Notes: generated by a model from the sequence alone, not told the origin. Shown: positions 8,192-18,299, numbered from the stretch's first letter. The stretch: 51,861 bases of DNA from Actinomycetota bacterium (GCA_009919275.1 RGCG01000006.1:1-51861), one strand, 5' to 3'. Program-made: numbers and translations.

Positions 8192-9310
8192 TTACCCCCA
8201 ACCGTGTTCGCGAATGTCCTTTCCGTCGGCGTCTTTCGACTTCCCCTGCCAACGAAGTGCACCCGGTGTTTTCGAAAGTCGCGCCACAAGACCCTGCATG
8301 GGCGTTCCCTCCACTTGTTCGATCATCCTACGTGCGGCGAAGTGGGGGTCGTGAGCGATGTCGGCCATGTCGTAGACGGGACCAACGGCGGCGTCGGCTT
8401 CCTCGAAGATGCGAATGACGTCGGCTTGCGTGCGCTCTCGGCACCATGAAGTGAGAAGAAAATTCAGTTCATCGCGATGCTCGACGCGCAAATTGAACGT
8501 TGCGAATCGCGGGTCATTTGCGACACCGAGAATTGCGAGAACGCGCGCGGCGACCGAATCACTGGACGTCGAGATGCCGACCCACTTGCCGTCGCTGCAC
8601 TCGAAGGTTCCGCGCGGCACCGTGTAGGGGATCCCCGAACCGAGACGCTGTTGCTGTTCGCCCGTCAACGCGTACAGGGCGGGCAGTGGACCCATCATCT
8701 GGAAGATGCTTTCGAGAAGACTGACATCGACCACCTGGCCCTCTGCGGAGTGCAGTGCCACCATCGTTGCGAATGCAGCAACGAGACCGGTGATTTCATC
8801 GGTCAGTGCAATGGGCGGAAGCAGTGGTCCGCGGTCCGGCTCACCGCTGATCGCCGAAAGCCCGCTCATTGCCTCGGCGATCGACGCGAAACCGGCCTTC
8901 TGGGCGTACGGGCCGTCTTGCCCAAAACCGGTGACGCGCGTGACGACGAGTTTCGGGTTGCGTGCGTGCAGCACGTCGGGTCCGAGACCGAGCCGTTCCA
9001 ATGCACCCGGTCGGAAGTTTTCGACAAGGACGTGTGCGTCGTCGAGAAGCGCCAACAAGACTGACTTGTCGTCTTCGTTCTTCAGGTCGAGAGCGATGGT
9101 GCGTTTGTTGCGGTTGACCATCTTCCACCACAGGCCCGTTCCGTCGCGCGGGTCGCGCCAGGCCATGTTGCGCATCGAGTCGCCGGTTTGCGGATGTTCG
9201 ACCTTGATGACATCGGCGCCGTAGTCGGCGAGGTACCGCGCACAGTTCGGCCCGGCGAGCACGGTGGAAATGTCGACGACGCGGATGTCGGCGAGCGGGA
9301 GCCGTGACAT
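8192..9310 (-). CDS. Class III (CaiB/BaiF) acyl-CoA transferase
   Basis: 372 residues, slightly shorter than the usual 390-400. The N-terminus has the family pattern VVDISTVLAGPNCARYLADYG and ADVIKVEHP. The segment VENFRPGALERLGLG and the GFGQDGPY motif are also typical. Enzymes of this family move CoA between carboxylic acids through a mixed anhydride on an Asp. The likely Asp is in LTDEITGLVAA around residue 170. It stands between acyl-CoA carboxylase epsilon and an exporter on the same strand, which suggests a role in activating or exchanging acyl groups. The specific acids cannot be told. Confidence 0.92.
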   Translation of the reverse strand: MSRLPLADIRVVDISTVLAGPNCARYLADYGADVIKVEHPQTGDSMRNMAWRDPRDGTGLWWKMVNRNKRTIALDLKNEDDKSVLLALLDDAHVLVENFRPGALERLGLGPDVLHARNPKLVVTRVTGFGQDGPYAQKAGFASIAEAMSGLSAISGEPDRGPLLPPIALTDEITGLVAAFATMVALHSAEGQVVDVSLLESIFQMMGPLPALYALTGEQQQRLGSGIPYTVPRGTFECSDGKWVGISTSSDSVAARVLAILGVANDPRFATFNLRVEHRDELNFLLTSWCRERTQADVIRIFEEADAAVGPVYDMADIAHDPHFAARRMIEQVEGTPMQGLVARLSKTPGALRWQGKSKDADGKDIREHGWG

Positions 9311-9340
9311 CGCGGCGTATCTACCCGGATCCGTGACGGT

Positions 9341-9535
9341 CTAGAACCACGGCCGGTCGCGGCGGGCGGTGGAGGGACGTGCCCACCAGCGGCCACTGAA
9401 CTTCCATGCGCTGCGCCGGTCGCGCAGCGGCGAAGCAACCATCCCACCTGCCGGCATTGCCGCAGAAAGGGCGGCGACGATTGCCGCGGCTTCTTCCTCT
9501 GAGGGAACGGGAGAAATGGAAAGGTTCTGGTTCAT
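9341..9535 (-). CDS. accE: Acyl-CoA carboxylase epsilon subunit
   Basis: 64 residues. The protein has the two parts known for actinobacterial AccE/PccE: an acidic helix (PSEEEAAAIVAALSAA, about residues 11-26) and a C-terminal block with spaced Trp residues (SAWKFSGRWWARP). The epsilon subunit stabilises the alpha-beta complex of acetyl/propionyl-CoA carboxylases in this phylum. The ATG overlaps the stop of the RDD gene by four bases (ATGA), and the beta subunit lies two genes upstream. In many actinobacteria epsilon directly follows beta; here an RDD gene stands between them. Confidence 0.82.
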   Translation of the reverse strand: MNQNLSISPVPSEEEAAAIVAALSAAMPAGGMVASPLRDRRSAWKFSGRWWARPSTARRDRPWF

Positions 9536-10041
9536 GCGCGAATCACCACCGAGGACACCATTTTGTCGTGCCACGTCTGCTTTTCCGAATCCCACAGCAT
9601 CCAGAGGTAACCGAGGTAGAAAACCCAGCCCGAAACGAGGGCTCCGAGCATGCGGCCGATCGAGCGCCCGGTGCCGATGGGTTGGGCCGTGCGCCGGCAC
9701 ACGACCCTCACGCGGAGCCGGCGGGCAACCGGCCCGGCGCCGTTCGTGGCGATCCAGCGGATCGGCACGACGACCGCGATCGCGACGCCAACCAGCAGCG
9801 CGGCGATGCCGAGACCGATGGGTACCCATTCGATTTGTTCCGAGGTACAGGTGATCGAGTTCTCGGTGGTGTCGCAGTTCTGTACGCCGAGGGCAATGAG
9901 AAAGATGCCGCCCACGATGACGGGCGATGCATAGATGATCGCCACGATGGAGTCCCCGACGCGGGCAAGACCGCGCACCCAGAATCCTGCGTATTGCCAA
10001 GCCACGCGTGTGCGCGGATCGGGCGGTGGCAGCGAGTTCAT
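9532..10041 (-). CDS. RDD family membrane protein
   Basis: 169 residues from the ATG at 10041, ten bases after the carboxylase beta stop. It has a first membrane span near the start (ARVGDSIVAIIYASPVIVGG, with the Arg and Asp that name the family), a second near residues 70-95, and the C-terminal signature GYLWMLWDSEKQTWHDKM. Two Cys (in NCDTTENSITC) lie in the loop between the first spans. RDD proteins are small inner-membrane proteins; some are implicated in ion transport. It overlaps accE by four bases and sits inside the carboxylase operon. Confidence 0.85.
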   Translation of the reverse strand: MNSLPPPDPRTRVAWQYAGFWVRGLARVGDSIVAIIYASPVIVGGIFLIALGVQNCDTTENSITCTSEQIEWVPIGLGIAALLVGVAIAVVVPIRWIATNGAGPVARRLRVRVVCRRTAQPIGTGRSIGRMLGALVSGWVFYLGYLWMLWDSEKQTWHDKMVSSVVIRA

Positions 10042-10051
10042 TCGTGCCGCA

Positions 10052-11608
10052 TCAGAGCGGCATGTTGCCGTGCTTGCGTCGCGGCAGTTCCTCGCGCTTG
10101 GTCTGCAGCATCTGCAGACCGTTGATGAGTTTGATGCGCGTCTCGGCGGGGTCGATGACGTCGTCGACGTAACCACGTTCGGCCGCGCTGTACGGGTTGG
10201 CGTACTTCTCGGTGTAGTCGGCGACGAGCTCGGCGCGGCGCGCAACCGGGTCGGCAGCCTGCTGAAGCTCGCGGCGGTAGACAATCTCAACGGCACCCTG
10301 GGGCCCCATGACTGCGAGTTCGGCAGTGGGCCAGGCGTAGGCGAGGTCGGCACCGATGGACTTCGAGTTCATGACGACGTAGGCGCCGCCGTACGCCTTG
10401 CGCGTGATGATTTGGATGCGCGGAACGGTTGATTCGCAATAGGCGTACAGCAACTTGGCACCGTGACGAATGATGCCGTCGTGTTCCTGGTTGACGCCCG
10501 GGAGGAAGCCCGGCACATCGACGAAGGTGATGAGAGGAATGTTGAAGGCGTCGCAGGTACGCACGAAGCGTGCGGCTTTCTCGGAGCTCTCGATGTCGAG
10601 CACACCGGCGAATTCCATTGGCTGGTTGCCGACGACACCAACAACCTGGCCGTTCAAGCGGGAAAACCCGCAGGTGATGCTTTTGGCCCAGAAGGGGAAG
10701 TACTCGAAATACTCGCCGTCATCGACGACCTCGCGAATGACCTTCTTCATGTCGTAGGGCTGGTTCGGCGATGCGGGAAGGATGTCGCGCAGCATCGGGC
10801 ACTCGCGTGCCGGATCGTCCGTTGGCTCGACCATCGGGGGATCCTCGAGGTTGTTCTGGGGCAGCATCGACAGCAGGTAGCGCACGTCGTCGAGGCAGGC
10901 CTTTTCATCCTGCGAAACGAACGTCGCCACGCCCGACTTCGATGCGTGGCTCATGGCGCCACCCAACTGCTCGAGCGTGACGTCTTCGCCGGTCACCGTC
11001 TTCACCACGTCGGGACCGGTGATGAACATGTGGCTGCTTTCGCGGACCATGAAGATGAAGTCGGTCATGGCCGGTGAGTACACGGCACCACCGGCGCACG
11101 GGCCGAGGATGACCGAGATCTGAGGGATGACACCGGAGGAGAGAACGTTGCGGTAGAAAATGCCGCCGTAGCTGGCGAGCGAAACGACTCCCTCTTGGAT
11201 GCGGGCGCCGGCGCCATCGTTCAATCCGACGACGGGCGCACCGACCTTCAGTGCGAGATCCATGAGCTTGTGAATCTTTTCGGCGAAGACCTCGCCGAGT
11301 GCGCCACCGAACACGGTGAAGTCCTGGGCGAAGAGGAACACCTTGCGGCCTTCGACGGTGCCCCAGCCCGTGATGACGCCGTCGGTGTAGGGACGCTCTT
11401 CCAGACCCGCGGCATGGGCGCGGTGGCGGGCGAGGAGGTCGAGTTCCTGGAACGAACCCGGGTCGAGGAGGTAGTCGATGCGCTCGCGGGCAAGCATCTT
11501 GCCCTTTTCGTGCTGCCGCTCGACCGAGCGGGGGGAACCCGCGTGGTGGGCCTCTTCTTTGCGCTTGCGGAGGTCCTCGATTTTCGCCTGCATGGGGTTG
11601 TCGCTCAC
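10052..11608 (-). CDS. Acyl-CoA (propionyl/acetyl-CoA) carboxylase beta chain
   Basis: 518 residues from GTG at 11608 (an ATG five codons later is also possible). It is a biotin-dependent carboxyltransferase. The N-terminal ARERIDYLLDPGSFQE, the acyl-CoA-site GAGARIQEGV and GPCAGGAVYSPA, and the carboxybiotin-site VDVPGFLPG and RKAYGGAYVVM are all intact, ending in PRRKHGNMPL as in actinobacterial PccB/AccD5. It transfers the carboxyl group from biotin to propionyl- or acetyl-CoA to give (methyl)malonyl-CoA. The biotin-carrying alpha chain is not in the window. The gene is followed by RDD and epsilon genes. Propionyl-CoA fits the methylmalonyl-CoA epimerase found 9 kb away. Confidence 0.95.
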   Translation of the reverse strand: MSDNPMQAKIEDLRKRKEEAHHAGSPRSVERQHEKGKMLARERIDYLLDPGSFQELDLLARHRAHAAGLEERPYTDGVITGWGTVEGRKVFLFAQDFTVFGGALGEVFAEKIHKLMDLALKVGAPVVGLNDGAGARIQEGVVSLASYGGIFYRNVLSSGVIPQISVILGPCAGGAVYSPAMTDFIFMVRESSHMFITGPDVVKTVTGEDVTLEQLGGAMSHASKSGVATFVSQDEKACLDDVRYLLSMLPQNNLEDPPMVEPTDDPARECPMLRDILPASPNQPYDMKKVIREVVDDGEYFEYFPFWAKSITCGFSRLNGQVVGVVGNQPMEFAGVLDIESSEKAARFVRTCDAFNIPLITFVDVPGFLPGVNQEHDGIIRHGAKLLYAYCESTVPRIQIITRKAYGGAYVVMNSKSIGADLAYAWPTAELAVMGPQGAVEIVYRRELQQAADPVARRAELVADYTEKYANPYSAAERGYVDDVIDPAETRIKLINGLQMLQTKREELPRRKHGNMPL

Positions 11609-11621
11609 CCGCGAGACGCTA

Positions 11622-13487
11622 CTAGCCAGTGGTCGAAGGGGGCGAAGTCGTCGCGGTGGGAACGGTTGTTTCGGGTCCACTGGTCGAGGTGGCGGGGGCG
11701 ACCGGCGCCAGTGTTGTCGGACTCGTGACACCCGGAGGCAGCGACGATGTCGTTGTGGCGGCCGGGTCGCTCAGCGTGAAAGCAGTCGACAACGGCTCGA
11801 GGTCGCCGGTTGTGGTGGTGCCGGAGATTTCGACGCTCCATTCACCCGGGGCAGCCAGGGTGAAGTTGCCCGCATCGCCGAGAAGCGCCGCACCGCGTCG
11901 GGTGAGCGGAACATTGATGAGGTATCCGTCGTAGCCGGGCGCTTTCGGTGTCATGCGAACACGGAACTCTTGGATGCGACGCGGTTCGAAGAGCTCGATG
12001 AGGATTTGGTTCTGGCCCGTCGTGGCCGGACTGATGGAGAAACGAACGCGGAAGCGGTCGTTCGACAAGTCGTCGCTGAACGCATAACGCGGTCCGTTGT
12101 CGCGTGCTTCTGCCACGTAGTGAATCGGTGTTGTTGCCATCATCCACGACGTGAGCGCCAGGACAACGACGCCGGCGGTCACTTCGGTTCCGACGGCACG
12201 ACGCAGATGTGACGCCATTCGTTCGTCGAGCGCGGGGACACGTTGCATCCGTGTGAGAACGAACTGACGCGTCACCCAGGTTGCATAAGCCATGAAGCCG
12301 ACGACGAGAATCTTCACGAGGACGAGCCGTCCGTGCTGACTGGTGAAGAGGCTGAAACCATCGAAGCGGTACGTCGCAAAAATGCCGGTGACGATGGCGA
12401 GGGGCATGGCGCGGGTGGCGATGCGACCAAAGCCCCTGACCGCCTGAACGAGATCGATTTCCCCGGGGCCGATGAGCACGACACGTGAGAGAAGAACGAG
12501 ACCACCGAACCACGCCGAGACCGCAAGCATGTGCAACACCCCTGACGCGTAGCCGATGCCGGGCACCCGACCACCCGTGCGATCGAATCCGTACGAGACG
12601 GTGAGCGCGAGAAGAATTCCGACGCTCATCAACTGGGTGCCGGGGTCGAGAATGTGCTGCGGGTTCCACACGGCCCAAACGGCGAATCCCGAAAGCAGGA
12701 CGCGAGCGAGAATCGCCTTGCCCGGCAGGGTGTCCCACAAGTCACGCCAAGTGTTCGGACTGATGGATGCGGTGACACCCTTGCCCGTGTACTGCGCCGT
12801 TGTGTAGATCGCGACCAAGATGACCGCGACGATGTTCAGCACGACGACGATGCGAAGGAATCGCCGACAAACGGCGTACTCGACACCTTCGGGCCAGGCG
12901 AAGAGAATGAGGATGACGCCGCCGACGAGCGTCGCAGTGAAGATGTACGCCAACAGGCGGAAGAGGCCGAGCGGTCCACCCACACGCGGGGACGAGTCGA
13001 CGATCGGGTTGCCCTGCCCCGGCTTCACGGGTTCGGGCACGGTGGTGCCGGTGGGTATCGATGTGGATGTTGTGGGAGCCGAGATGGAAGACGTGAAGCT
13101 GAACGCCCCGCTGCTGCCATCGGGAAGGGCCCAACTGACGACGCACGAACCAGCGTTGGGGACCTGAGTGAGGGGCGCACTCACGGTCTTTTGATCCGTT
13201 CCCAATTGGGCGGCCCCGAGGCTGACGATGTTTCCGTTGCAGACGAGCGAGAGACCCATCTGGTTGACGTCGTTCGGGTTTGCCAACGGGTTGGCAAAGA
13301 CGAGTTGTAGTTGGGTGGGTGCGACGGTGACGTTTTCGCTCGGTGCGGGGTTCGACGACGACAGGGTGTTGTCACCGACCGCGTGTGCGGGACCGGCACC
13401 GAGCAGCGTTCCCCAAAGCGCCAGCAGCAGGCCGGTGAACGCGACGGCAAGGACCGACGAGCGGACGCGGCGATGGGCAGGAAACAT
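11622..13487 (-). CDS. CopC/CopD-like copper resistance membrane protein
   Basis: 621 residues from the ATG at 13487. A signal peptide ending near GPAHA is followed by a CopC-like beta domain (about residues 35-125: NPAPSENVTVAPTQLQLVF). A Thr/Pro linker comes next, then a CopD-type membrane domain with about eight spans (roughly 175-440), including GVLHMLAVSAWFGGLVLL. An extracytoplasmic beta domain and a long Thr/Ser/Pro tail close the protein. Such fusions are linked to copper uptake or handling. The usual His at the mature CopC N-terminus is not obvious, so metal binding is not certain. It is the first gene of the leftward operon and divergent from dnaX across about 70 bases. Confidence 0.82.
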   Translation of the reverse strand: MFPAHRRVRSSVLAVAFTGLLLALWGTLLGAGPAHAVGDNTLSSSNPAPSENVTVAPTQLQLVFANPLANPNDVNQMGLSLVCNGNIVSLGAAQLGTDQKTVSAPLTQVPNAGSCVVSWALPDGSSGAFSFTSSISAPTTSTSIPTGTTVPEPVKPGQGNPIVDSSPRVGGPLGLFRLLAYIFTATLVGGVILILFAWPEGVEYAVCRRFLRIVVVLNIVAVILVAIYTTAQYTGKGVTASISPNTWRDLWDTLPGKAILARVLLSGFAVWAVWNPQHILDPGTQLMSVGILLALTVSYGFDRTGGRVPGIGYASGVLHMLAVSAWFGGLVLLSRVVLIGPGEIDLVQAVRGFGRIATRAMPLAIVTGIFATYRFDGFSLFTSQHGRLVLVKILVVGFMAYATWVTRQFVLTRMQRVPALDERMASHLRRAVGTEVTAGVVVLALTSWMMATTPIHYVAEARDNGPRYAFSDDLSNDRFRVRFSISPATTGQNQILIELFEPRRIQEFRVRMTPKAPGYDGYLINVPLTRRGAALLGDAGNFTLAAPGEWSVEISGTTTTGDLEPLSTAFTLSDPAATTTSSLPPGVTSPTTLAPVAPATSTSGPETTVPTATTSPPSTTG

Positions 13488-13556
13488 TCGCTCTGCACGG
13501 TAGTCAATCCACTGCGTTCGCCGAATCACAGTGCACCCGATCGGTAGGCTCGGATC
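13488..13556. promoter_or_regulatory. Divergent promoter region between copC/D-like gene and dnaX
   Basis: 69 bases separate the two divergent starts, so both promoters must lie here or within the coding ends. I see no confident -35/-10 pair; TAGGCT near 13545 is a weak -10-like candidate for dnaX. This call rests on gene orientation only. Confidence 0.35.
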
Positions 13557-15323
13557 GTGGCCGTGCAATCGCTTTACCGTCGTTACCGGCCCCGTCGATT
13601 CAGTGAACTGCGCGGCCAAGACCACATCGTGCGCACGTTGCGCAATTCGGTCATCAACGAGCGTGAAGGCCAGGCCTATCTCTTCTCGGGCCCGCGTGGA
13701 ACGGGCAAAACCTCAACCGCGCGAATTCTCGCCAAGGTGCTGAATTGCGAGGCCCCGGTCGACGGAGAACCATGCTGTGCGTGTCAGTCGTGTCTCGCAG
13801 TCGAGGCCGGTACCAGCTACGACGTCATCGAACTCGATGCAGCCAGCAACAACGGAGTCGATGACGTTCGCGACCTCATCGACAGGGCCGGTCTCGGCAG
13901 CCCCGGCCGCCACAGGGTTTTCATTCTCGACGAAGTCCACATGCTGTCCAAGGCGGCCGAAGCGGCGCTGTTGAAAACCCTCGAAGAACCGCCGCCGCAC
14001 GTCGTGTTCGTTCTCGCCACAACCGACCCGCAAAAGGTCAGCGAAACGATTCGTAGCCGAACACAGCATCTTCAGTTCCATCTTCTGCCCATCGGGGATC
14101 TCGAAGACCACGTTCGTTTCGTCGTGCGCGACGCCGGTCTCGACGTCACCGAACAGGCAATCGAACAGGTTCTCCTGCAGGGTGGTGGCAGTGCACGCGA
14201 CACGCTGTCCGCTCTCGAACTGGTGGTTGCGGCAGGCGGTGTCGCCGACGAGGTTGTCGACCTCGACGAGTTCACCGAGGCGATCATCGACGGCGACCCC
14301 GGTCGGGTGTTGGCTGCGGTCGCTTTTGCAATGCAGCAGGGCCGCGATCCGCGCACGTTGAGCGAGGAACTGGTGCGGCATCTCCGCGAGGCGTTCCTCA
14401 CACAAATGGCTCCCGAACTCGTGCAACTGCCCGCCGAACGCGCCGACCACGTGGCCGAGTGGGCCCGCCGCATGGGCAACGGAAGCATCGTTCGCGCGAT
14501 GGAAACCATCGGCGATGCGCTCATCGAAATGCGTCACGCGCCCGACGCGCGCCTTTTACTTGAAGTGTCACTCATGAAGTTGTGCAGCCCCGGCGACGCG
14601 GGCGACATGACCGGTCTCATTGCACGAATCGAGCGACTGGAAAAAGCAGTGGCAAGCGGTGCAACCGCAGCCCCGTCGTCACCACCCCCACCGGTCGATC
14701 CGACGACGGGACGCACGAAGCTCGGCGGTGCGGCGCGACCCGCCGGTGATGTTCCGCGTGCCGCACCCGAACCAACCTTGGTCAAGGCCGCGGCCCCCAA
14801 AGAAACGGTCACACAAGCGGCTGAGCCGTCTGCTTCACCGGTTCCTGCGCCATCGAGCGCGCCGGCGGTTGTGACGAGCGGTTCGCCCGCCGAACTGTGG
14901 CCACAGGTACTCACGTCGTTGAAGCCCCTGGTGCGCGCGCTCTACAGCGCGTGCAGTGTCACGTCACCTTCACCCGACACGGTGGTGCTCAGCGCACCGA
15001 ACGCCGTCCACCAGGCGAAGTGCAACGAACACGCGGCAACGGTGGCGGCTGCTTTCGAGAAGTTCACCGGGCGCACGGTTGCGCTGAACGTCGACGTTGG
15101 CGAGGCACCGAAAGATCGCACCGCGGGCACTCTGCGACCCTCGCGAAGCGCTTCGTCGCGCGACAAGGCGCCGAAGGACGAAGTGCCGCACGACGACATC
15201 GACCCGAACGAGTTGTCCGACATGCCAATCGTCCCGGTCGAGAGCGTGCTCGACCGTGTCAACCGAATTCTTCCGGGCTCGCGCGTTCTCGACGAAGGAG
15301 ACGACAAGGACACCGGAAAGTGA
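13557..15323 (+). CDS. dnaX: DNA polymerase III subunit gamma/tau
   Basis: 588 residues from a GTG. The clamp-loader AAA+ ATPase is complete: [15 protein letters not shown] at the start, Walker A GPRGTGKT at 45-52, a zinc site (Cys64 with CCACQSC at 73-79), Walker B FILDEVHM and sensor 1 LATTDPQKV. Domain III follows, then a Pro/Ala-rich linker from about 365 and a C-terminal domain typical of tau, which would contact polymerase and helicase. It loads the beta clamp during replication. It overlaps recR by four bases (GTGA), the classic dnaX-recR arrangement. I did not find a convincing slippage site for a gamma form. Confidence 0.97.
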   Translation: MAVQSLYRRYRPRRFSELRGQDHIVRTLRNSVINEREGQAYLFSGPRGTGKTSTARILAKVLNCEAPVDGEPCCACQSCLAVEAGTSYDVIELDAASNNGVDDVRDLIDRAGLGSPGRHRVFILDEVHMLSKAAEAALLKTLEEPPPHVVFVLATTDPQKVSETIRSRTQHLQFHLLPIGDLEDHVRFVVRDAGLDVTEQAIEQVLLQGGGSARDTLSALELVVAAGGVADEVVDLDEFTEAIIDGDPGRVLAAVAFAMQQGRDPRTLSEELVRHLREAFLTQMAPELVQLPAERADHVAEWARRMGNGSIVRAMETIGDALIEMRHAPDARLLLEVSLMKLCSPGDAGDMTGLIARIERLEKAVASGATAAPSSPPPPVDPTTGRTKLGGAARPAGDVPRAAPEPTLVKAAAPKETVTQAAEPSASPVPAPSSAPAVVTSGSPAELWPQVLTSLKPLVRALYSACSVTSPSPDTVVLSAPNAVHQAKCNEHAATVAAAFEKFTGRTVALNVDVGEAPKDRTAGTLRPSRSASSRDKAPKDEVPHDDIDPNELSDMPIVPVESVLDRVNRILPGSRVLDEGDDKDTGK

Positions 15324-15925
15324 GCGCCTACACCGCCCCGGTACAGGCGCTCATCGACGAACTGGGCCGTCTTCCGGGTGTCGGTCCGAAGTCGGCACAA
15401 CGCATCGCGCTGCACTTGTTGAAGGCGGCCGACGCCGACGTGGCCCGCTTGGCCGAGGCGATCGTCATTGCAAAAAAGCGGGTGCGGTTCTGTGAACGAT
15501 GCTTCAACATCGCCGATGAAGTTTTGTGCCCGATCTGCACCGACACTCGCCGCGAGGGTTCGACGTTGTGCGTCGTCGAGGAAGCCCGCGACATCATCGC
15601 GATCGAAAAGACGGGTGTCTTTCGTGGTCGCTACCACGTCCTTCTCGGGGCGATCAGCCCGATGGATGGAATTGGTCCGGAACAGTTGAAGATCCGCGAG
15701 TTGCTCACGCGCCTCGAACCCGAGTCGATACGCGAGGTCATCGTGTGCACGAATCCGACCGTCGAGGGCGATGTCACGGCGATGTACCTCGCGCGGGCGC
15801 TCTCGATGTTGAACATCAAGGTGACTCGCATTGGCACGGGACTTCCCGTTGGCGGAGATCTCGAGTACGCCGACGAACTCACGCTCGGACGTGCTCTTGA
15901 GAGTCGACGCGAATTGCGCGACTGA
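15320..15925 (+). CDS. recR: Recombination protein RecR
   Basis: 201 residues from GTG at 15320, overlapping the dnaX stop; this is the usual RecR length. It contains the helix-hairpin-helix [16 protein letters not shown] (16-31), a four-Cys zinc site (Cys58, Cys61, Cys70, Cys73) and a TOPRIM domain beginning [14 protein letters not shown], with the conserved [15 protein letters not shown]. RecR works with RecO/RecF to load RecA on gapped DNA. The downstream gap to the desaturase (about 100 bases) shows nothing I can name. Confidence 0.97.
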   Translation: MSAYTAPVQALIDELGRLPGVGPKSAQRIALHLLKAADADVARLAEAIVIAKKRVRFCERCFNIADEVLCPICTDTRREGSTLCVVEEARDIIAIEKTGVFRGRYHVLLGAISPMDGIGPEQLKIRELLTRLEPESIREVIVCTNPTVEGDVTAMYLARALSMLNIKVTRIGTGLPVGGDLEYADELTLGRALESRRELRD

Positions 15926-16026
15926 TTGAACGACATTTGACCATTTCGACAACATTTGTGTGCCAGTGCAAGAACATTTGTCACGCACCATCGCTGTCGT
16001 TGACCGACGGCGTGTAGGTTGGGTCA

Positions 16027-17088
16027 ATGACGGACCTTTCCACGATTTCGATCAACCAACCCACATTGATCGATGTCGTTCGAGGAATTCCCGAATCCTG
16101 TTATCGGCGTTCCACCACGCGCGGATTGTTCTACGTTGCGCGTGACTTTCTCATCTACGCGGTGCTTCTTGGTGCGCTCATCACGGTGGACTCGTGGTGG
16201 GCCCTTCCCCTGTTGTGGTTGATCACCGGTATCAGCATCAGCGGCATTTTCGTTCTCGGACACGATGCTTCGCACAACGCACTGTTCAATTCAAAGCGAC
16301 TGAACTCGTTCGTGGCGAAGTTCGCTTTTCTTCCGTCGGCCCACGTTGAATCGGCGTGGGATTTCGGACACAACCGTGTTCATCATGGACATACCGTGAA
16401 GCAGGGCATGGACTTCGTCTGGCATCCGGCAACGGCGGACGAGTGGAACGCGATGGGTGCATCCGCGCGGTTGCGGCACCGGCTCGAGTGGTCGTGGCTC
16501 GGTGCCGGTCTGTACTACGGACGCAATGTGTGGTGGAACAAGATGATGCGCTTCAGTACCGAGGGAAAATTGGGTGGAACCATCGCCCGTGAACGTCGCA
16601 GCATGTCGGTGCTTCTTGTACTTGCTGCTGCTGCTGTTGGATACGCCGGTTGGCTCACGCACGGCGACGTCGTTGGTATCACATGGATGATCGTGAAGGT
16701 CGCCGTCGTTCCGTGGCTCCTGTTCACGTGGATGATCGGTTTTGTCGTTTACGTGCAGCACATCAACCGCGACATCAGGTGGTATCCGCGACGTGAATGG
16801 TCGAAATTCCGAGGCCAGATGGAAGGCACGACCAACTTGCGCATTCCGCGGGTGCTCAACCTCTTTTTGCACAACATCTTCATCCACGTGCCGCACCATG
16901 TCGACATGCGGATTCCCTTCTACCGACTGCCACAAGCGATGAATTCCATCGAGGCCGGATTCCCCGGTGTGGCGATCACGAAGAAGTTGCGCATGCGCGA
17001 CTATTTCACGACAACGTCGGGATGCAAGCTGTACGACTTCGAGTCGGGCGCTTGGTCGCGTTATCCGACGAAACAAAAAGCCGCCTAG
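16027..17088 (+). CDS. Membrane fatty acid desaturase
   Basis: 353 residues with the three His clusters of membrane di-iron desaturases: HDASH at 79-83, HNRVHH at 115-120 and HVPHH at 287-291. Hydrophobic stretches near 40-78 and 195-245 would hold it in the inner membrane. It would insert a double bond into an acyl chain of a lipid or acyl carrier. Regiospecificity cannot be read from sequence. The length and His spacing resemble plant/cyanobacterial Des-type and beta-carotene hydroxylase relatives, so a hydroxylase is possible. The stop overlaps the convergent CLC stop inside a palindromic terminator. Confidence 0.87.
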   Translation: MTDLSTISINQPTLIDVVRGIPESCYRRSTTRGLFYVARDFLIYAVLLGALITVDSWWALPLLWLITGISISGIFVLGHDASHNALFNSKRLNSFVAKFAFLPSAHVESAWDFGHNRVHHGHTVKQGMDFVWHPATADEWNAMGASARLRHRLEWSWLGAGLYYGRNVWWNKMMRFSTEGKLGGTIARERRSMSVLLVLAAAAVGYAGWLTHGDVVGITWMIVKVAVVPWLLFTWMIGFVVYVQHINRDIRWYPRREWSKFRGQMEGTTNLRIPRVLNLFLHNIFIHVPHHVDMRIPFYRLPQAMNSIEAGFPGVAITKKLRMRDYFTTTSGCKLYDFESGAWSRYPTKQKAA

Positions 17089-17102
17089 GCGGGGTTTGTT
17101 TG
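17071..17102. terminator. Bidirectional intrinsic terminator holding both stop codons
   Basis: An A-rich arm, a GC stem centred on CCGCCTAGGCGG (17081-17092) and a T-rich arm form a near-perfect palindrome that can terminate in either direction. The central CTAG supplies TAG stops for the desaturase (17086-17088) and for the CLC gene on the other strand (17085-17087). Confidence 0.85.
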
Positions 17103-18299
17103 TCGCCCGGTCAGAGGTGACGCCGGATAAATGGTGTGTTCACCCGACGCGAGGATCGCGACAAGGCAGACGATGAGATAGGCGGGTAGGCCGAGCCATC
17201 CGAAGAGTTCGATGCCGATGACGGCACAGGCAAACGGTGTCTTTGAGGCCGCCGCAAACACGGCAACCAGACCGAGCGCCGCGAAGAGCGGAATCGACGC
17301 GTTGGTGGCGCGCGCGAACTGTGCACCCGCAAGCGCACCGATGACGAAGAGCGGGAGCATTTCGCCGCCGACGAACCCACTGCCGAGTGAGATACCGGTG
17401 AAGACGAGTTTCCAAACGAATGCAGCCGCCGCGATGCCCACGGCGCCGGTGAGAGCGACATCGACCAGTCCGAACGACACACCGAGGTAGTCGCGAGTGC
17501 CCGCAAGACCCATGAGGGCAAGGACACAGACGCCACCGATGAGGGGTCGGGCGGGAGGCCAGCGGACGCTTCGTTCGAAAACGCGTTTGACGAAGTGACC
17601 GAATCGAACGAAGACCGAGGCAACCAGACCGAAGAAAATGCCGGCAACCACGTAACGCCACACGTGCGACCACGACAAATGGAGATCGTCGATGTGGAAC
17701 GGCCGGTGATGCTCGACGCCAACCGACAGCGCGACGAGGTGTGCGATCACGCTCGAGGCGAACGTGAAGGGAAAGATCGAAATGTGGCGGCGGGGCTCGC
17801 GCTGCAACTCGAGTGCGAAGAACCCGCCGGCCACGGGCACGCCGAAGAGACCACCGAACGCTGCCGCGACGGCACACACCAGCAGTGCGGATCGCGAGAA
17901 TCGGTCGATGCGCAGACGACGACCGACGTCATCGGTGACGCTCGCGACAATCTGCACTGCGGCGCCTTCGCGACCGACACTGGCGCCGACCACGTGCGAT
18001 GCGACGCTCCCGCTCCAGATCATCGGCGCCATCCGCGTCGGTACTTCGCCGTCGGGTACGTGTGCTGCGTCGAGCACCAGGCTGGTTCCCCCCGCGATCG
18101 GCTGACCGAAACGGTGGTAGAGCAGACCGACCAAGAGACCGCCGACCGGCAACAGCCACACCAGCCAGTCGAAGTTGTCGCGTGTGGTTGCAGCCCAGTT
18201 CAGCGAGCCGAGGAATGCCGCGGAGAGGAGACCGCCGGCGACGCCGACGAGGCCCGCACCAACGAGTCGGACGAGAAGTGCCCTAGAGCGAGCGGACAA
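17085..18299 (-). CDS. CLC-type chloride channel/antiporter
   Basis: About 404 residues if the TTG at 18299 is used (AAGG lies about 11 bases upstream). Longer starts at 18344 (GTG) or 18353 (ATG) would overlap the upstream thiolase gene by 60-70 bases. CLC marks are present: [12 protein letters not shown] carrying the gating Glu, [14 protein letters not shown], and [21 protein letters not shown] in place of the common GGIFAPSL segment. About ten or more hydrophobic helices are seen, with no CBS domains. It would move chloride (or another anion) across the inner membrane, possibly with proton exchange. Confidence 0.85.
   Translation of the reverse strand: MSARSRALLVRLVGAGLVGVAGGLLSAAFLGSLNWAATTRDNFDWLVWLLPVGGLLVGLLYHRFGQPIAGGTSLVLDAAHVPDGEVPTRMAPMIWSGSVASHVVGASVGREGAAVQIVASVTDDVGRRLRIDRFSRSALLVCAVAAAFGGLFGVPVAGGFFALELQREPRRHISIFPFTFASSVIAHLVALSVGVEHHRPFHIDDLHLSWSHVWRYVVAGIFFGLVASVFVRFGHFVKRVFERSVRWPPARPLIGGVCVLALMGLAGTRDYLGVSFGLVDVALTGAVGIAAAAFVWKLVFTGISLGSGFVGGEMLPLFVIGALAGAQFARATNASIPLFAALGLVAVFAAASKTPFACAVIGIELFGWLGLPAYLIVCLVAILASGEHTIYPASPLTGRQTNPA

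Noticed and set aside
9532-10353. Extended 273-residue version of the RDD protein
   Set aside because: The N-terminal 100 residues are antisense-like low complexity within the carboxylase gene; the ATG at 10041 gives a normal RDD protein.
13557-15323. Programmed frameshift in dnaX giving gamma
   Set aside because: I found no A-rich slippery heptamer with a following hairpin at the expected place.
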